DNA from: Cladocopium goreaui
Lineage: Eukaryota > Sar > Dinophyceae > Suessiales > Symbiodiniaceae
NCBI GenBank assembly: GCA_947184155.2
Contig: CAMXCT020000262.1
Coordinates: 33,501 to 97,500, forward strand
Length of the DNA stretch: 64,000 bases
Direction: 5' to 3'
The first letter of the stretch is position 1; the number at the start of each line of letters is the position of its first letter. Below the pieces are notes generated by a model. That model was given only the letters and a program-made list of their open reading frames with translations, was not told the DNA's origin and searched no databases. Position numbers and translations under genes: made by a program. Below, in pieces: positions 1 to 10,790 of the stretch.

Positions 1-45
1 CCAGCTAAACATGTTTTTCTGTTCTTTCTGAAGTTCTTTCTTCAG

Positions 46-422
46 GCTATCAAAGATGATCCATTCGTGCGCGCCAGGGTATCTATGGTCATCTCTGACA
101 AGATGAGATGTTCTCCTTTGCAGGTAAAGCCTGCATGAGAACCCTTGCATGGTTGGACTGTGTTTCCTCATGTCACCCACCAGTTCCATAGATATGACAC
201 GGAAAGCCCATGTTTTTCGGACAGTTTTCCATGTCTAATTATGCTGATTTACAGGAGGGTAATCTATTTTGAATATCTAGGCAGCTTACAATGTTTTCTC
301 GTGTTTTCTCCGGACACTGTTTTTACATCCACGCAGTATGCGTCGGGAAAAAGGGGACCCGCAATGTCATCCAAGAGGCAAGTCAGGGAGTGACTTTGGA
401 GCAGCTATTCGATACCGAGCAA
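46..422 (+). CDS. Two small exons of an unidentified gene (partial)
   Basis: Exon 46-123 (26 codons) starts after TTCAG and ends in CAG before GTAAAG, a good GT donor. A second exon, 378-422 (15 codons), starts after an AG followed by G and ends before a GC donor. Both begin and end in phase 0, so they join cleanly across a 254-bp intron. The encoded peptide runs from AIKDDPFVRARVSM to TLEQLFDTEQ and has ordinary soluble-protein composition; no domain was recognised. The gene must begin before the window. Its next exon was not found; the repeat array that starts about 20 bases later would lie in its next intron. The splice pattern matches the rest of the window, which is the main support. Confidence 0.5.
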
Positions 423-439
423 GCGTGGATCCAGTTTCA

Positions 440-790
440 TCTTCATGTAAACATCTATTTTTGTTTGGTTTTCCCGTGATTTTCCTACGTGGACATTTAT
501 TTTTGTTGGGTTTCCCATGAATTTCCCATGTAAACCTTCATTTGTCGTTGGGATTTCCGATGATTTTACCATGTAAACCGTCATTTTTGTGTGGTTTTCC
601 CATGAATTTCCCATGTGAACATCTATTTTTGTTGGGTTTCCCATGAATTTCCCATGCAAACCTTTTTTTGTCGTTGGGTTTTCCCATGATTTTCCCATGT
701 AAACCTCTATTTTTGTTGGGTTTCCAAATTCATGTAAACCTTCATGTGTTGTCGGGTTTTCCAATGATTTTACCGTGTAATCCTCTATTT
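440..790. repeat. Degenerate TTTCCCATG tandem array, copy 1
   Basis: About six imperfect units of 50-60 bases built around TTGGGTTTCCCATGAATTTCCCATGTAAACC and TCTATTTTTG are repeated head to tail. ORFs on either strand across it read as repeated FPMNFPCKP or GKFMGNPTK type peptides and are artefacts of the repeat. A second array of the same unit lies at 1428-1910. Confidence 0.9.
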
Positions 791-1427
791 AACCGCCTTC
801 GGCGTGTTCCGCCGGCCACCATGGAAAGCTATCCTGTAGGCTGCAAACAGCCCTTGCGCAGGCCCAGCAAGAACATTGTTTTTGTGTAAAACATTGTGTT
901 TGTCGATAACGCAGTTTTTGTGTAAAACAGCTCTTTGTGCAAAAGATGGTTTGGACGCAAAAACATTGGTTTTGTTCAAACCACGATTTTAAGTTTAAAC
1001 CAAAACATGTGTGTTCACCAGGGTTTTGGAAAAGGCCATAGTGAGAACGGCTTTGGAAAAGGCCATATTTAGAAAGGTTATGCGTGTAAAAGGTGTTCGG
1101 CACAAAAGCCAGTGGATCAAGTATTGGATATAAGAAGCGACGGAGCAAATCGATGATCGATGGCAAACACAAAAAAACGGAAACAACCATGGAAATGACA
1201 GCAAGATGTGCAAAACCAAGCCGGTGTTGAGCGAGGCGTGGGCAGAGTTGAGCCCACCACAACGTAAGGAAAGGTCAAGACGAAACGAAGAAGAGCTAGG
1301 TGGCGGGGGGGTTCAAGTTAGACGAGGCAAAAATCCGCGCCAAGGGGGAAGTCTAGACAAGACAAAAGCAAAACAGACAGTACAACTGCGAACAAGCAAG
1401 ATCCACAAGACACGCCGGCAGGCGTGC
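791..1427. other. Spacer between the two repeat arrays, no gene recognised
   Basis: The stretch contains short direct repeats around TTTTGTGTAAAAC (about 880-930) and GGAAAAGGCCATA (about 1025-1065). An ORF of 95 codons (1206-1493) runs into the next repeat array and shows no recognisable domain. I see nothing here that supports a gene. Confidence 0.5.
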
Positions 1428-1910
1428 GGATTTTTGTTGGGTTTTCCCATGATTTTCCCATGTGAACATCTATTTTTGTTGGGTTTCCCCTGAATTTCCC
1501 ATGTAAACCTTTTTTTGTCGCTGGGTTTCCCCATGATTTTACCATGTAAACCTTCATTTGTCGTTGGGTTTTCCCATGACTTTACCATGTAAACTTCTAT
1601 TTTTGTATGGTTTTCCCATGAATTTCCCATGTGAACATCTATTTTTGTTGGGTTTCCCATGAATTTCCCATGTAAACCTTCATTTGTCGTTGTGTTTTCC
1701 GATGATTTTTCCATGTAAACCGTCATTTGTGTTTGGTTTTCCCATGAATTTCCCATGTGAACATCTATTTTTGTTGGGTTTTCCCATGAATTTCCCATGG
1801 CAAACCATGAATTTCCCATGTAAACCTTCATTTGTCGTGGGATTTTTACCATCTATAAATCTCTATTTTTGTTTGGTTTCCCATGATTTCACCATATAGC
1901 ATTTTTTGTT
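1428..1910. repeat. Degenerate TTTCCCATG tandem array, copy 2
   Basis: About nine imperfect copies of the unit seen at 440-790, again with CCCATGAATTTCCCATG and TTCATTTGTCGTTGG segments. It ends about 100 bases before the first ATG of the mobile element ORFs. Whether the array belongs to that element (for example as a 5-prime region) or is independent cannot be told from one copy. Confidence 0.9.
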
Positions 1911-2009
1911 GGGTGTTTAAGGAGTTTCCTTCCCATTGCGACGCGACAGGTCCTGGTGACACGCGTGGACCACGAGCATGCGAAGCGCTTAGCCCGTGAG
2001 GCCTGCACC

Positions 2010-2444
2010 ATGGGTACCCCTGGATGGTTTGTGATGGAAAGTCCTACTAAAATGGATGATTTGGGGTTACCCCCATGGATTGGAAACCTTCATATGTATG
2101 TGGATATACATATATATGCTCTGGATGTTTACGTGTCCTTGGTGCTGGAGAACTTTTGGCTCATGCATGGGCTCACCAACGGCCTAGGGACGGGAAGTTC
2201 TTTAGCCGTAGCTTATAAGTTGCTTACTTGGGCCGATCGCGCTGATCTCACGGCACTTTCTGGTTGGCGCCTGGACGGTGTCAGTTTTGTGCTGGGGCTT
2301 GTGGCCGGCATCATCGTGTTTCTCCTCCTGGAGATCTGGTTCACTACCAAGTGGTGCGTGTTGAGGTGGGCTGAGCGGGTGACTGAAGCTGAGCGGCCTT
2401 CACGGCCGCGCAGCTTGGGAAAATCACTGTACAAGCTGTGTTGA
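2010..2444 (+). CDS. Mobile-element ORF0, 144 codons, one membrane segment
   Basis: The frame has a GTG at 1956, but the first ATG is at 2010 in the strong context ACCATGG, so I start there. The C-terminal half holds one clear hydrophobic segment (VLGLVAGIIVFLLLEIW) followed by basic residues, suggesting a single-pass membrane protein. The stop TGA (2442-2444) overlaps the ATG of the next ORF as TGATG. The N-terminal part is not typical coding sequence: 2030-2090 matches a non-coding dispersed repeat at 14330-14395, so the real start may be downstream or the repeat has been co-opted. No family was recognised; the assignment to the element rests on the chained stop/start overlaps. Confidence 0.5.
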   Translation: MGTPGWFVMESPTKMDDLGLPPWIGNLHMYVDIHIYALDVYVSLVLENFWLMHGLTNGLGTGSSLAVAYKLLTWADRADLTALSGWRLDGVSFVLGLVAGIIVFLLLEIWFTTKWCVLRWAERVTEAERPSRPRSLGKSLYKLC

Positions 2445-3073
2445 TGCGTCGTGATCACGCTCTGGAGGACGTTGTCGTCGAGCTCCAGGACGAGGTTGCG
2501 GATCTACGGGGTCAGATCAGGCAGCTCTGGAAAGCTATCCGAGAGCTTGAGTCGTCAGTGCACTCAGGAGGAGATCGAGACAGCGAGTCCAGACCGAATT
2601 CCCAGTCTTTGGACAGATCAGTGCAGAGGCGGAGCTCTTCAGGATACTCCACCAGTGACGAGACCAAGTCTCCTGAGCAGTTTTTGGTTGTGAGCGGCCC
2701 AGCCACCTCTTCTGTGGCTCCTACAGCGGCTCCTGCGTCAACCACCACCTCGCTCACTTGGCTTGAGAGAGAGGAGATCTGTGATCAGATTGGACGATTT
2801 TTGGCCCGCAGCATCAGCGGAGGGCACCGAGGTGCGAGTGGAAGGGATAAGATTCCCTTACCTTCCCGCATTTGGATTGTGGTGAGAGACTACGCAGGGC
2901 AGATCTACACTCCCGTGAAAGTGGTGAAATCGTGGACGAGCTGCAAATTGCTCTGCAAGCCGACGAGCCACGAGTGTGGAGATAGTGTCTTTGTGGGGCT
3001 CCCATCGGAGCGTGAAGCCAGGAGGGTCGTGCAGGCAGCACAGCTCATCTGGCCGGCAGTGATTGAGGGATGA
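2444..3073 (+). CDS. Mobile-element ORF1, 209 codons, coiled-coil N-terminus
   Basis: The start ATG at 2444 shares its A with the TGA of the preceding ORF. Residues 1-40 are heptad-like (ELQDEVADLRGQIRQLWKAI), suggesting a coiled coil. A Ser/Thr/Ala-rich linker follows, then a compact C-terminal domain of about 90 residues (from WLEREEICDQIGRF onward). The stop TGA at 3071-3073 lies inside ATGA, so the next ORF starts at 3070. In mobile elements a small ORF of this kind, upstream of a gag-like ORF, is often a structural or nucleic-acid-binding protein, but no domain was recognised. The protein is intact. Confidence 0.6.
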   Translation: MRRDHALEDVVVELQDEVADLRGQIRQLWKAIRELESSVHSGGDRDSESRPNSQSLDRSVQRRSSSGYSTSDETKSPEQFLVVSGPATSSVAPTAAPASTTTSLTWLEREEICDQIGRFLARSISGGHRGASGRDKIPLPSRIWIVVRDYAGQIYTPVKVVKSWTSCKLLCKPTSHECGDSVFVGLPSEREARRVVQAAQLIWPAVIEG

Positions 3074-4816
3074 GTTGTTTCCGGCAGCCTGCTTGGCCGT
3101 CGGAAAAGTTGCCCTACATCGTTGACGAGGGCACTGTGAATTCAGATTACCCGGTGGGGCTTTTTGTGGTCGACCCCGCAACCTTTGCACCTACTTTGCA
3201 GATAATTCAGATAGGTGAGTTCAGCGGCCAATTGTTGGTGGCTGTACCTTCCTCTGTCTGGCATCGTACAGTGGCTTTGCGCGTGCTCCCCTCGAAGAGC
3301 CTTCTCAAACCTACTTTGGTTGAGGTGGCCGCTGCTCTTCCTTCCAATCTTGCTGAGCAGTACAAGGACTCCACGTTGAAGGTATGGATTGGCTTCCTCA
3401 AGCCGACAGCAAGGGACCAGTTGGAGATTTTGGAGGAATTCGATGTCGAGTATTCCTTCGACGATGCGACTGGTTTCTACCTCCTTCCAATGGCTCAAGC
3501 TTTGGTGGATGTTGCCAACGAGCACTTCGCCTTTTTCTCAGCCGATGGGGCTGCGACAGAACCGAGCCTTTCTGGAGAGGACGTCGATGGTTTGCCCATG
3601 GACGAAGCCGATGCTGGTTCGCCTGTGCCTTCACTCCAGATGATGGACCAGCGAGTCTCCCGAGTCGAGGACACCATGATGGAGGTTTTGAACGAGATGA
3701 AGAAGCTGACGAGCAGTGCTGGCAATCCGAAACCAAAGTCTCTTCTCAAAGCCTCTCCGAAGGCAAAATCGTCCAAGACCCCTGCAACTGGAGTGATGTT
3801 TCCCGATGTGGCAGGTGCTTTTCCTCTGCTCGATCCAGGAGTTGTGAATGCTGCTCTCCAAGCGGGAGTGCCGAAGGAGAACCTAGAGCAGATGCAGGCT
3901 CTGATAGGGCATGGGAAAAAGGGTGTGAGAGTCAAGGACATGAGCACATTGGTCCAACCGGACCCGTTGTCAGAGGAAGAAGTTGTGCACTGCTCCGACA
4001 AGGAGGTTGCCGAGGGATCCTGTCTAGAGACTCAAGATCCAGTTGCAGCTTCCCTGATAAAGCTGACTTCTCTCATGCAGATCCTCACGGACGACAAGGT
4101 GAAGAGAGCATCGACGTCGAGGCTCGAGCTGGCTCTCGAAGGAGGGGTTGCGTCCTCCGTCGATCCCCCATTGCAGGGGACTGGGAAGAAGGCTGCATCC
4201 GCCAGAAGAGCCTTACGTGCAGCTTACGAGAATGCCCCCGAGGAGATCTCGGCCCTGATCGAAAAGTTGATGCTGGAGGATCTTCACTCTGCAACTGTTG
4301 CTCCAGGAATGCCTGTACCGCAACTTTGTGCCAGAGCTTGGGTCGAGTTCAGGTCAAAGATTGGAGCCTATCGTTCCTCTGCCTATGCTGCTTGGTGTGC
4401 TGCTGGGATTCTCGACTCATTGGTTCAAGGCAATGTGAAGAAGGCTCGAGCTCGGGCTGCAGTACTCCTTCTGATGCTGGATCAAGCCTCGATAGACAAG
4501 GGGAATTGGACCCTTGCGTCAGAGTTGGCTTTGGAGCCGGGGCCGCCTTTCTCGAACCTGGCAATGCACCAACCTCCATCAGTCAGCGATGGGGAGCCTC
4601 CCTACAGCAAGCTGTTGGACAGCAGGTGGCAGGAAGTAGCGCTTGCCCAAAGACACGGAGGACTACCTCACCAAGCGGAAGAACCTCGGCAAGCAGTATG
4701 GCAAGACGGGGAAGGACGCCACTGGAGACGAGCAGAACGATGCCGACCCAAAGAGGAAGGCGAGGCCAAAGGCAAAGGCAAAGAGCCAAGCAGCGGGAAG
4801 CTCCACGGATCCATAG
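3070..4816 (+). CDS. Mobile-element ORF2, gag-like, frameshifted near 4648
   Basis: The start ATG at 3070 overlaps the previous stop as ATGA. The frame encodes about 526 residues: an N-terminal globular part, an acidic linker, a predicted coiled coil (RVSRVEDTMMEVLNEMKKL), a Lys-rich stretch, and a helical C-terminal part. Around 4645-4650 the natural reading jumps by one base into another frame, which continues with KDTEDYLTKRKNLGKQYGK and a basic KARPKAKAKSQ tail before TAG at 4814-4816. The basic tail, the highly charged composition and the position suggest a gag-like nucleic-acid-binding role; this is inference. The original frame stays open after the shift only by chance or because of the downstream coding region. 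An unrelated 479-codon frame across 3384-4823 is a shadow. Confidence 0.6.
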
Positions 4817-6850
4817 ATGCTGAACGTGGAGGTGCATGTTGTGCCCCTCTCCCTGGTGATTTGATGTCTTCATCGGGTTCAGGGGCTGTTATAGTTAGAC
4901 TCCCCGCTCTTTTGAATTTGTTGCCTCGGTGGGTCATGAAAGCAAGTTGTGCCCTCCTGGGTTTTTTGCAGTCCATCGTGATGATGTCCCGCTGCAGTTC
5001 ATGCACTACGTCACCATCTGGTGCCGCGCTCTCCATGCCGCCTTCTTTTGGCGAGTTGTTCCGATCTGGGGCCTTTCTTGTTGCTGATTCCAGCACGAAG
5101 TGGCTGGTGTCGATGCAAGTGGCTATGTTCAAATGGCGGTCGCTCAGAAGACCTATGAGGGCCCCGCCTTTCCTTCGACTGGGCACTTCGCTGTCTGCGA
5201 GACAATGGAGCGTGGTGATGATACTTTTGCACCTGGTGGTTGATGGTACAACTTTGAAATTCGTCGAGGTCCCTGGGACGGAATGTTTCTCCGTTATTCA
5301 GGAGGGGTACGAAGTCTACCTCTATGTTCTTTCCTGGGTGGTTGAGACGGCGCATGTTTTTGTGTGCTCCTTTGCTGGGTTCCGGCAGGAAGCGGAGGTT
5401 CATTGCCGTGACTGTCTCCTTCGACAGTGTGATCAAGGGAGCGGAAAAGTGTTGGTCCGCTGCGATCTCATCCTAAAGGGAACTGGGGCTGAAAGACCTT
5501 TGTTTCCCTTGAGTGGCTCTTTTGATCCAACGCCCTACGGTGTCATGGACTGCTGTGGGCTCTACGATATGCCCTTGGATCGGGTGTCGCTTTTGGATGA
5601 AGTCGCTACGTCCTCTTCAGTTTTCTTGCTTGCCAAGTCTGCCAACGGAATGTTTGCGTTCAGCAACTTGACTGGATGCATCCAGGGCATGAGGGTGACG
5701 GTGAGCCTATCTGACCCCTTTGCTTGCTTCGCACTGGGACAGGGTTTGTCAAGTAGTGATCAGGATGTGGCGGACCTGAAGTGCATGTACCACTCCTTTT
5801 GGGAAGTCATGGCAAAAACCTCTGCTTTTAGTCCGTGCTGGCTGGGTGAAATTCGTTTTTTGCAGCTTCGTCTAGGCAGTTTGATGTGGCTTTTCGTGCT
5901 GGAGGAGATGAGTGTTGCCAACTTTTTGCCAAGTTCGAAGTGCCTGGCCAGAGCCTACCGCCTGCTCAAACTTCGACCTGACTTGGAGAGTAGTGCCCTG
6001 TTGCACTTCTTGAAAACGGTGATGCAGCTTCCGTCTCTCCATTGTCCTGGTTGGGAAGCCGGCTCTAGGTCTCTGTACTTTGCCATGGCTGCAAGTGGTG
6101 CTGATGCATCAACTTGTGAGTCGGTCGCACCTGGGGCATTTATGGAGACGCTACTTTGGAGTGGCAGCCGGGGCCTGGGTTCTTTTTACGTTTGTGGCGG
6201 ATGGATGCTCTATGTCGGATCTCCTTCAGTTGAGTTTCAACATTCTCCTGGAGACTTTGGCGGCTCACACCACATCAACCTATTCCAAACGATGACTGAA
6301 GAGAGTGTGTGCTGGCGAGCCACAATGCCTGGGGGAACCAGTGCTACTGGAACGGATCCTGACAGAAGTTTTGCACCATCACCCAATCGCCAAGCCCCTT
6401 CGGCAGCTGAAGATCCTCGACATGGTGGACTCAACGGCCGAACAAACCTTTCGGCTGAAGTTGACGAGCTTCTGGGAGTTCTTTCTTGGCAGCAGTTTTT
6501 CTTCAGAGAAGGAGGATTATTCAACGGTGCTCGCAACTTGCACTATGGCCGACGCAGACAGGCGCCCCTCGACGCCGACGGCATTTGGTGCTTCAAGATG
6601 TTTGGTGTTTCTTTGACACGCTGGAGTGCTTTGCAAGGCCGCCCTAGGTCGTTTCCTTTGAGTCTGACAGCCCGCTGCTGGAAGGCTAAACGTCTTGATG
6701 TGGCCGGATGCTCGATGACGGGTTCGCTGCGTGTTGGTGAAGCACTACACCCAGGGCCACGAACCAGAGGGACGCCCGTGCGTTTGGGGGCGCTATCTGA
6801 TGTGCAGCTCCTTACACCTCAGACCCTGGCACTGGAAGCCAGACAGCTCG
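4817..6850 (+). CDS. Long open region of the mobile element ending in VGEALHPGP
   Basis: One plus frame is open without stops from 3070 to 6942, so the 2 kb after the gag-like ORF stays open. Its product is rich in hydrophobic and Cys residues and has no recognised domain. I looked for reverse-transcriptase hallmarks such as YADD or FADD and saw none. Near the end, at 6733-6759, it encodes VGEALHPGP, a short motif that I associate with dinoflagellate mobile-element proteins. A second frame at 6080-6616 also reads plausibly (for example KILDMVDSTAEQTFRLKL), so the true frame of this section is uncertain and small indels are likely. The region links the gag-like ORF to the recombinase ORF and is probably part of the same element. 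Confidence 0.4.
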
Positions 6851-6878
6851 ACGCCTCAAGCGTTGGTGCCTTAACTTC

Positions 6879-7739
6879 ATGCCAGCGGTCGACATTGAAG
6901 CGCTGTTTGCTACGGTGCCGCAGTTCTTGCCATGGGCGCTGAGGTCGTTTTCTGAGGCGATGTTTAAGAATGGTGGCGCCCTCAGCAACTACCGGCATTT
7001 GGTTTTGGCTGCTCAACGTTGGGTACCTAGTTCCAGGGTATATATGATGCCCGCATGGGAGATGGTTGAGAAGTGGGAGATGCTGACCCCTGTCAATCAC
7101 CGTACCCCCATACCAGAGACGCTGGTGATGGCGATGTGTGCCTTAGCTTGGCACCTGAAATGGTATGCATGGGTTGGAGCAACAGTTTTAGCTTTTTATG
7201 GTGCCGGCAGGCTTGGTGAGATTTTGAGATGCTCTCGTGAGGATCTTGTGCTTCCTTCCGATGTGCTTGAGCCCATCGGTGCGCCTGTTTTCCTACGACT
7301 TCGAAGCTTCAAGTCTCAGACCAGGCAACCTGCGAAAGTGCAACATATGAAAGTGGTTGACGCTACTGCTTCACGGATCCTGACGGTGATCTTCAGGAAG
7401 TTGCCTTTGGAAGCTCCGCTTTTTGGAGCTTTGCCATACCAATACAGGAAGAGATGGGATCTTTTGCTGGAGAAACTTGGCATAGGAAAGGACTTCCAGC
7501 TCACTCCCGGCGGTTTGCGTGGTGGAGCAGCAGTCTACCACTATAAGAATGGGAAGGCCATTGCAGACCTCCTTTGGTTGCTTCGTTTGAGGTCGCAATC
7601 AACGTTGGAAAGTTACCTGCAGGAAGTGGCCGCCCTCAACTTGTTGGCAAAACTCTCTCCAAAAGTCAGAAGCTGCATTCAGACCTTTGCTGCTACCTTT
7701 GCATTTTTGACCGCTGGTGATTGCCCATTAGCAGGGTAA
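6879..7739 (+). CDS. Tyrosine recombinase-like protein of the mobile element
   Basis: The frame of 286 codons carries the signature boxes of tyrosine recombinases: GAGRLGE (Arg111, box I), TPGGLRGGAAVYHY (Arg214, box II) and LRLRSQSTLESYLQE (Tyr246, the expected nucleophile). The His usually three residues before the second Arg is replaced by Gly (211), and the third-box His/Trp position is Arg, so activity is uncertain. Reading upstream in the same frame gives RRLKRWCLNF, which is expected to follow LEARQLDA in the other frame, so a one-base shift near 6850 separates this ORF from the VGEALHPGP part. Such enzymes mobilise DIRS-type retrotransposons and Cryptons by cutting and rejoining DNA. 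With no reverse transcriptase seen, a Crypton-like or decayed DIRS-like element are both possible. It stops at TAA 7737-7739. Confidence 0.7.
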   Translation: MPAVDIEALFATVPQFLPWALRSFSEAMFKNGGALSNYRHLVLAAQRWVPSSRVYMMPAWEMVEKWEMLTPVNHRTPIPETLVMAMCALAWHLKWYAWVGATVLAFYGAGRLGEILRCSREDLVLPSDVLEPIGAPVFLRLRSFKSQTRQPAKVQHMKVVDATASRILTVIFRKLPLEAPLFGALPYQYRKRWDLLLEKLGIGKDFQLTPGGLRGGAAVYHYKNGKAIADLLWLLRLRSQSTLESYLQEVAALNLLAKLSPKVRSCIQTFAATFAFLTAGDCPLAG

Positions 7740-8735
7740 ACACAAACGCCACGCCTTAGTGGTACAGGAACTTCGCACCTGCTTGTCCCGATCCTGCTAA
7801 AAGTGGTGTGCCTGCAGCTGCAATCCTGGGCTCATCTGTGCCCCTTTTCTGGTTTCTGCGATGGTGGCCTTGTGCAGGCCCTTGGTCTTCAACTTGGTCG
7901 CGCTGATCCTTTGGTCACCTCCTTTGACCTCACGGACTTGGCCGCAGCTGCTGACCTCTTGAGCTTATATGGGTGATGGACAAAAGATATGCGTGCAGCA
8001 CCAGCTTCATTCCTTGCTTGGCACTGTAAGGGGAAAGTCAACATATATATATATATGTAAATATATTGGTATACATGATACATGAAGGTTTCATTCCATT
8101 GTTTTTTTGGAGAATTGATGATCTAAACTATGAGCCTTGTATGCCAATACTGTTCGTTGGGGAGTGTAGTTTATTGCTCTTGACAGATGGAATGATACCA
8201 ACAATCCCCAAGGTTTTTTTGGATCAGAGGAGTTGAAACCACCGAACAGTCTAGTGGAATGAGGTCATAAATTCAAGTTGTTTTTTTTATTTGTTCGGTT
8301 GTTATTTTAAGTAAAGATGCCATTCAGTAGTGTATGATGATATATGATGATTATGTCTGAGGGTGTCTCATCACAGCGGTAGATAGCGCGACAAAGGCAG
8401 CATTCCTTCGGGTCAGAATGCTAGCGGCTAAAGTGGGCAAGTGGATGGTTTCTCCAGTCTGTTGATGTTTTGAGGTATTATCCTCTGTTAAACATCCAAA
8501 AAGTTATGGACAATCACCATCTTTAAGTTCGGTAAATCAACTCTTTTTATGGGCCATTTTCAATGGCTATGTTAAATTATCAGAGGGTAACAAATTCAAA
8601 CCCCTTTGTGATCATTGGAATGGCTGAAAGGGAAGCCTTCAAAAAGACCTTCAAAAAGAATCAAAAAGATAGAACATGATAGAACTTAGAACAGAAATTT
8701 CATGTAAATTCTCAGTTTCTCACCGATTTATACTG
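7740..8735. other. 3-prime flank of the mobile element and AT-rich spacer
   Basis: The first 240 bases after the recombinase stop have the same base composition as the element and may be its 3-prime untranslated end. A TA microsatellite is at 8041-8062. The rest is AT-rich with no convincing ORF or exon. At 8545-8592 there is a half copy of the dispersed CCATAGCTATGTTAAATTA-CAGAGGGT inverted-repeat family. Confidence 0.5.
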
Positions 8736-10649
8736 GGGTAAAAGTAGATGGCTCAACTCAAAAACCAAAATACCCATAAGATGGCACCGCGCGCTGAGAA
8801 AGAAAACGGCGCTATTTTAGCTGGAACATAAAACGAGGTCCGCCAATTGAAGAAAAAATCGCCCTACTTTAAAATGAAAAGGTAGATGGCGCAACTGCCA
8901 CTCCAGTAGATGGATATAAGGGTATTGTTAACTAAAATTACTACATTTCCTATCATTTTTGCTTGTATATACGGTGAAATTGCACAAATTTGTATTGTAT
9001 AAAATGAGTTGCGCCATCTATGTCCCTTAAATCCCATTCAAACGCCAGAATCATTTTTTCGGTGAATTCAAAAATGAATTGCGCCATCTACGTCCCTTAA
9101 ATCGTATACAAATCTTTCAAAATTTCAGTGCCACGCCTTAAAAATGAACCACTGAAGGTTTTAAAACTGATTGTGGACAGAATGGATGGATGTAAATTTC
9201 ATTGTTCAACATATTTTGACAAACATATATTGGAAAAACACTTTTAAAAATTCATTGCCACACCTTGAAGATGAGTTGCGCCATCCATGTCCCTTAAATC
9301 CCATTCAAACGCCAGAAAATTATTTTCGATGGGTTCAAAAATGAGTTGCGCCATCTATGTCCCTTAAATCGCAGTCAAATCTTCGAACAAATTCATTGCA
9401 ATACCTTGAAAATGAACCACTGAATGTTTTAAAACTGATTGTAGACAAAATTTTATGGATAGAAATGCTAGAAATCTCATCCTTCAACATATTTTGACAA
9501 ATATATTGAAAAAAACTTTTACAATTGCATTGCAATACCTTGAAAATGAGTTGCGCCATTTATGTCCCTTAAACCCCATTCAAACACCCGAAATTTCTTT
9601 TTCGATGGGTTCAAAAATGAGTTGCGCCATCTATGTCCCTTAAATCGCAGTCAAATCTTCGAACAAATTCATTGCAATACCTTGTAAATGAACCACTGAA
9701 TGTTTGAAAACTCATTGTGGACAGAATTTTATGGATAGAAATGATAGAAATCTCATCTTTCAACATATTTTGATGTGGCATATTTTGGTTGGGTTGGTTG
9801 ATGGATGTCGGGAGATATGAGGGAGTTGCGCCATCTATGTGGGCATTTGCAGCCTGATTTTGGCGAATGAGTGGGAGTTGCGCCATCTATGTCCCTAAAA
9901 ATGACATATTTTTTCAATCTTCTGCACTGGTTTCTCCCCATGTTTTTTCTCAACATCAAGCTGCCTTTTTGGGACATAGATGGCGCAACTCCCACTCATT
10001 CGCCAAAATCAGGCTGGGAATGTCACATAGATGGCGCAACTCCCTCATATCTCCCGACATCAATAAACCAACCTAACCAAAATATGCCACATCGATCAGA
10101 GTCCTTGGGATAACTCTGATCGATGTAGCATATTTTGGTTAGGTTGGTTGATGGATGTCGGGAGATATGAGGGAGTTGCGCCATCTATGTGACATTCCCA
10201 GCCTGATTTTGGCGAATGAGTGGGAGTTGCGTCATCTATGTCCCTGAAAATGACCTATTTTTGGCAATCTTCTACGCTCTGGCAATTTGCCACTTTGCTT
10301 GGCCCTGGAAAACGGGCCCCACCAAGTCCCCCGAAAAAGTGGCTTTTTCCTGAGTTTGCCAAAGGAAACTTGACACTTGGTGGGGTCCGTTTTCCGGGGC
10401 GAACCCAAGTGGAAAATTGGCACTGCGCTGGTTTCCCCCCATTTTTTTTCTCAACATCAAGCTGCCTTTTTGGGACATAGATGGCGCAACTCCAACTCGT
10501 TCGCCAAAATCAGGCTGGGAATGCCCACATAGATGGCGCAACTCCCTCATATCTCCCGACATCCATCAACCAACCTAACCAAAATATGCCACATCGATCA
10601 GAGTTTTCCCAAGACAGGAGGCAGTTGCGCCATCTATGTCCCAAAAAGG

Positions 10650-10790
10650 ACAACTCTGATGTCTTTCCTGGTGGTTTTGCTTCCTGTCTTGGGATAGCTC
10701 TGATGTCTTTCCTGGTGGTTTTGCCTCCTGTCTTGGGACAGCTCTGATGTCTTTCCTGGTGGTTTTGCCTTCTGCCTTGGGATAACTCTG
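10650..10790. repeat. Three direct repeats of about 50 bp inside the foldback element
   Basis: The unit CTCTGATGTCTTTCCTGGTGGTTTTGCCTCCTGTCTTGGGA is repeated three times head to tail. A shorter inverted version with two units is at about 11280-11370. Confidence 0.85.

Noticed and set aside
3384-4823. Plus-strand ORF of 479 codons overlapping the gag-like ORF
   Set aside because: It is a shadow frame rich in Ser, Cys and Arg; the alternate frame has coherent coiled-coil and basic-tail features.
4817-6740. A reverse transcriptase in the long open region
   Set aside because: No YADD/FADD box or RT-like blocks could be read in any plus frame.
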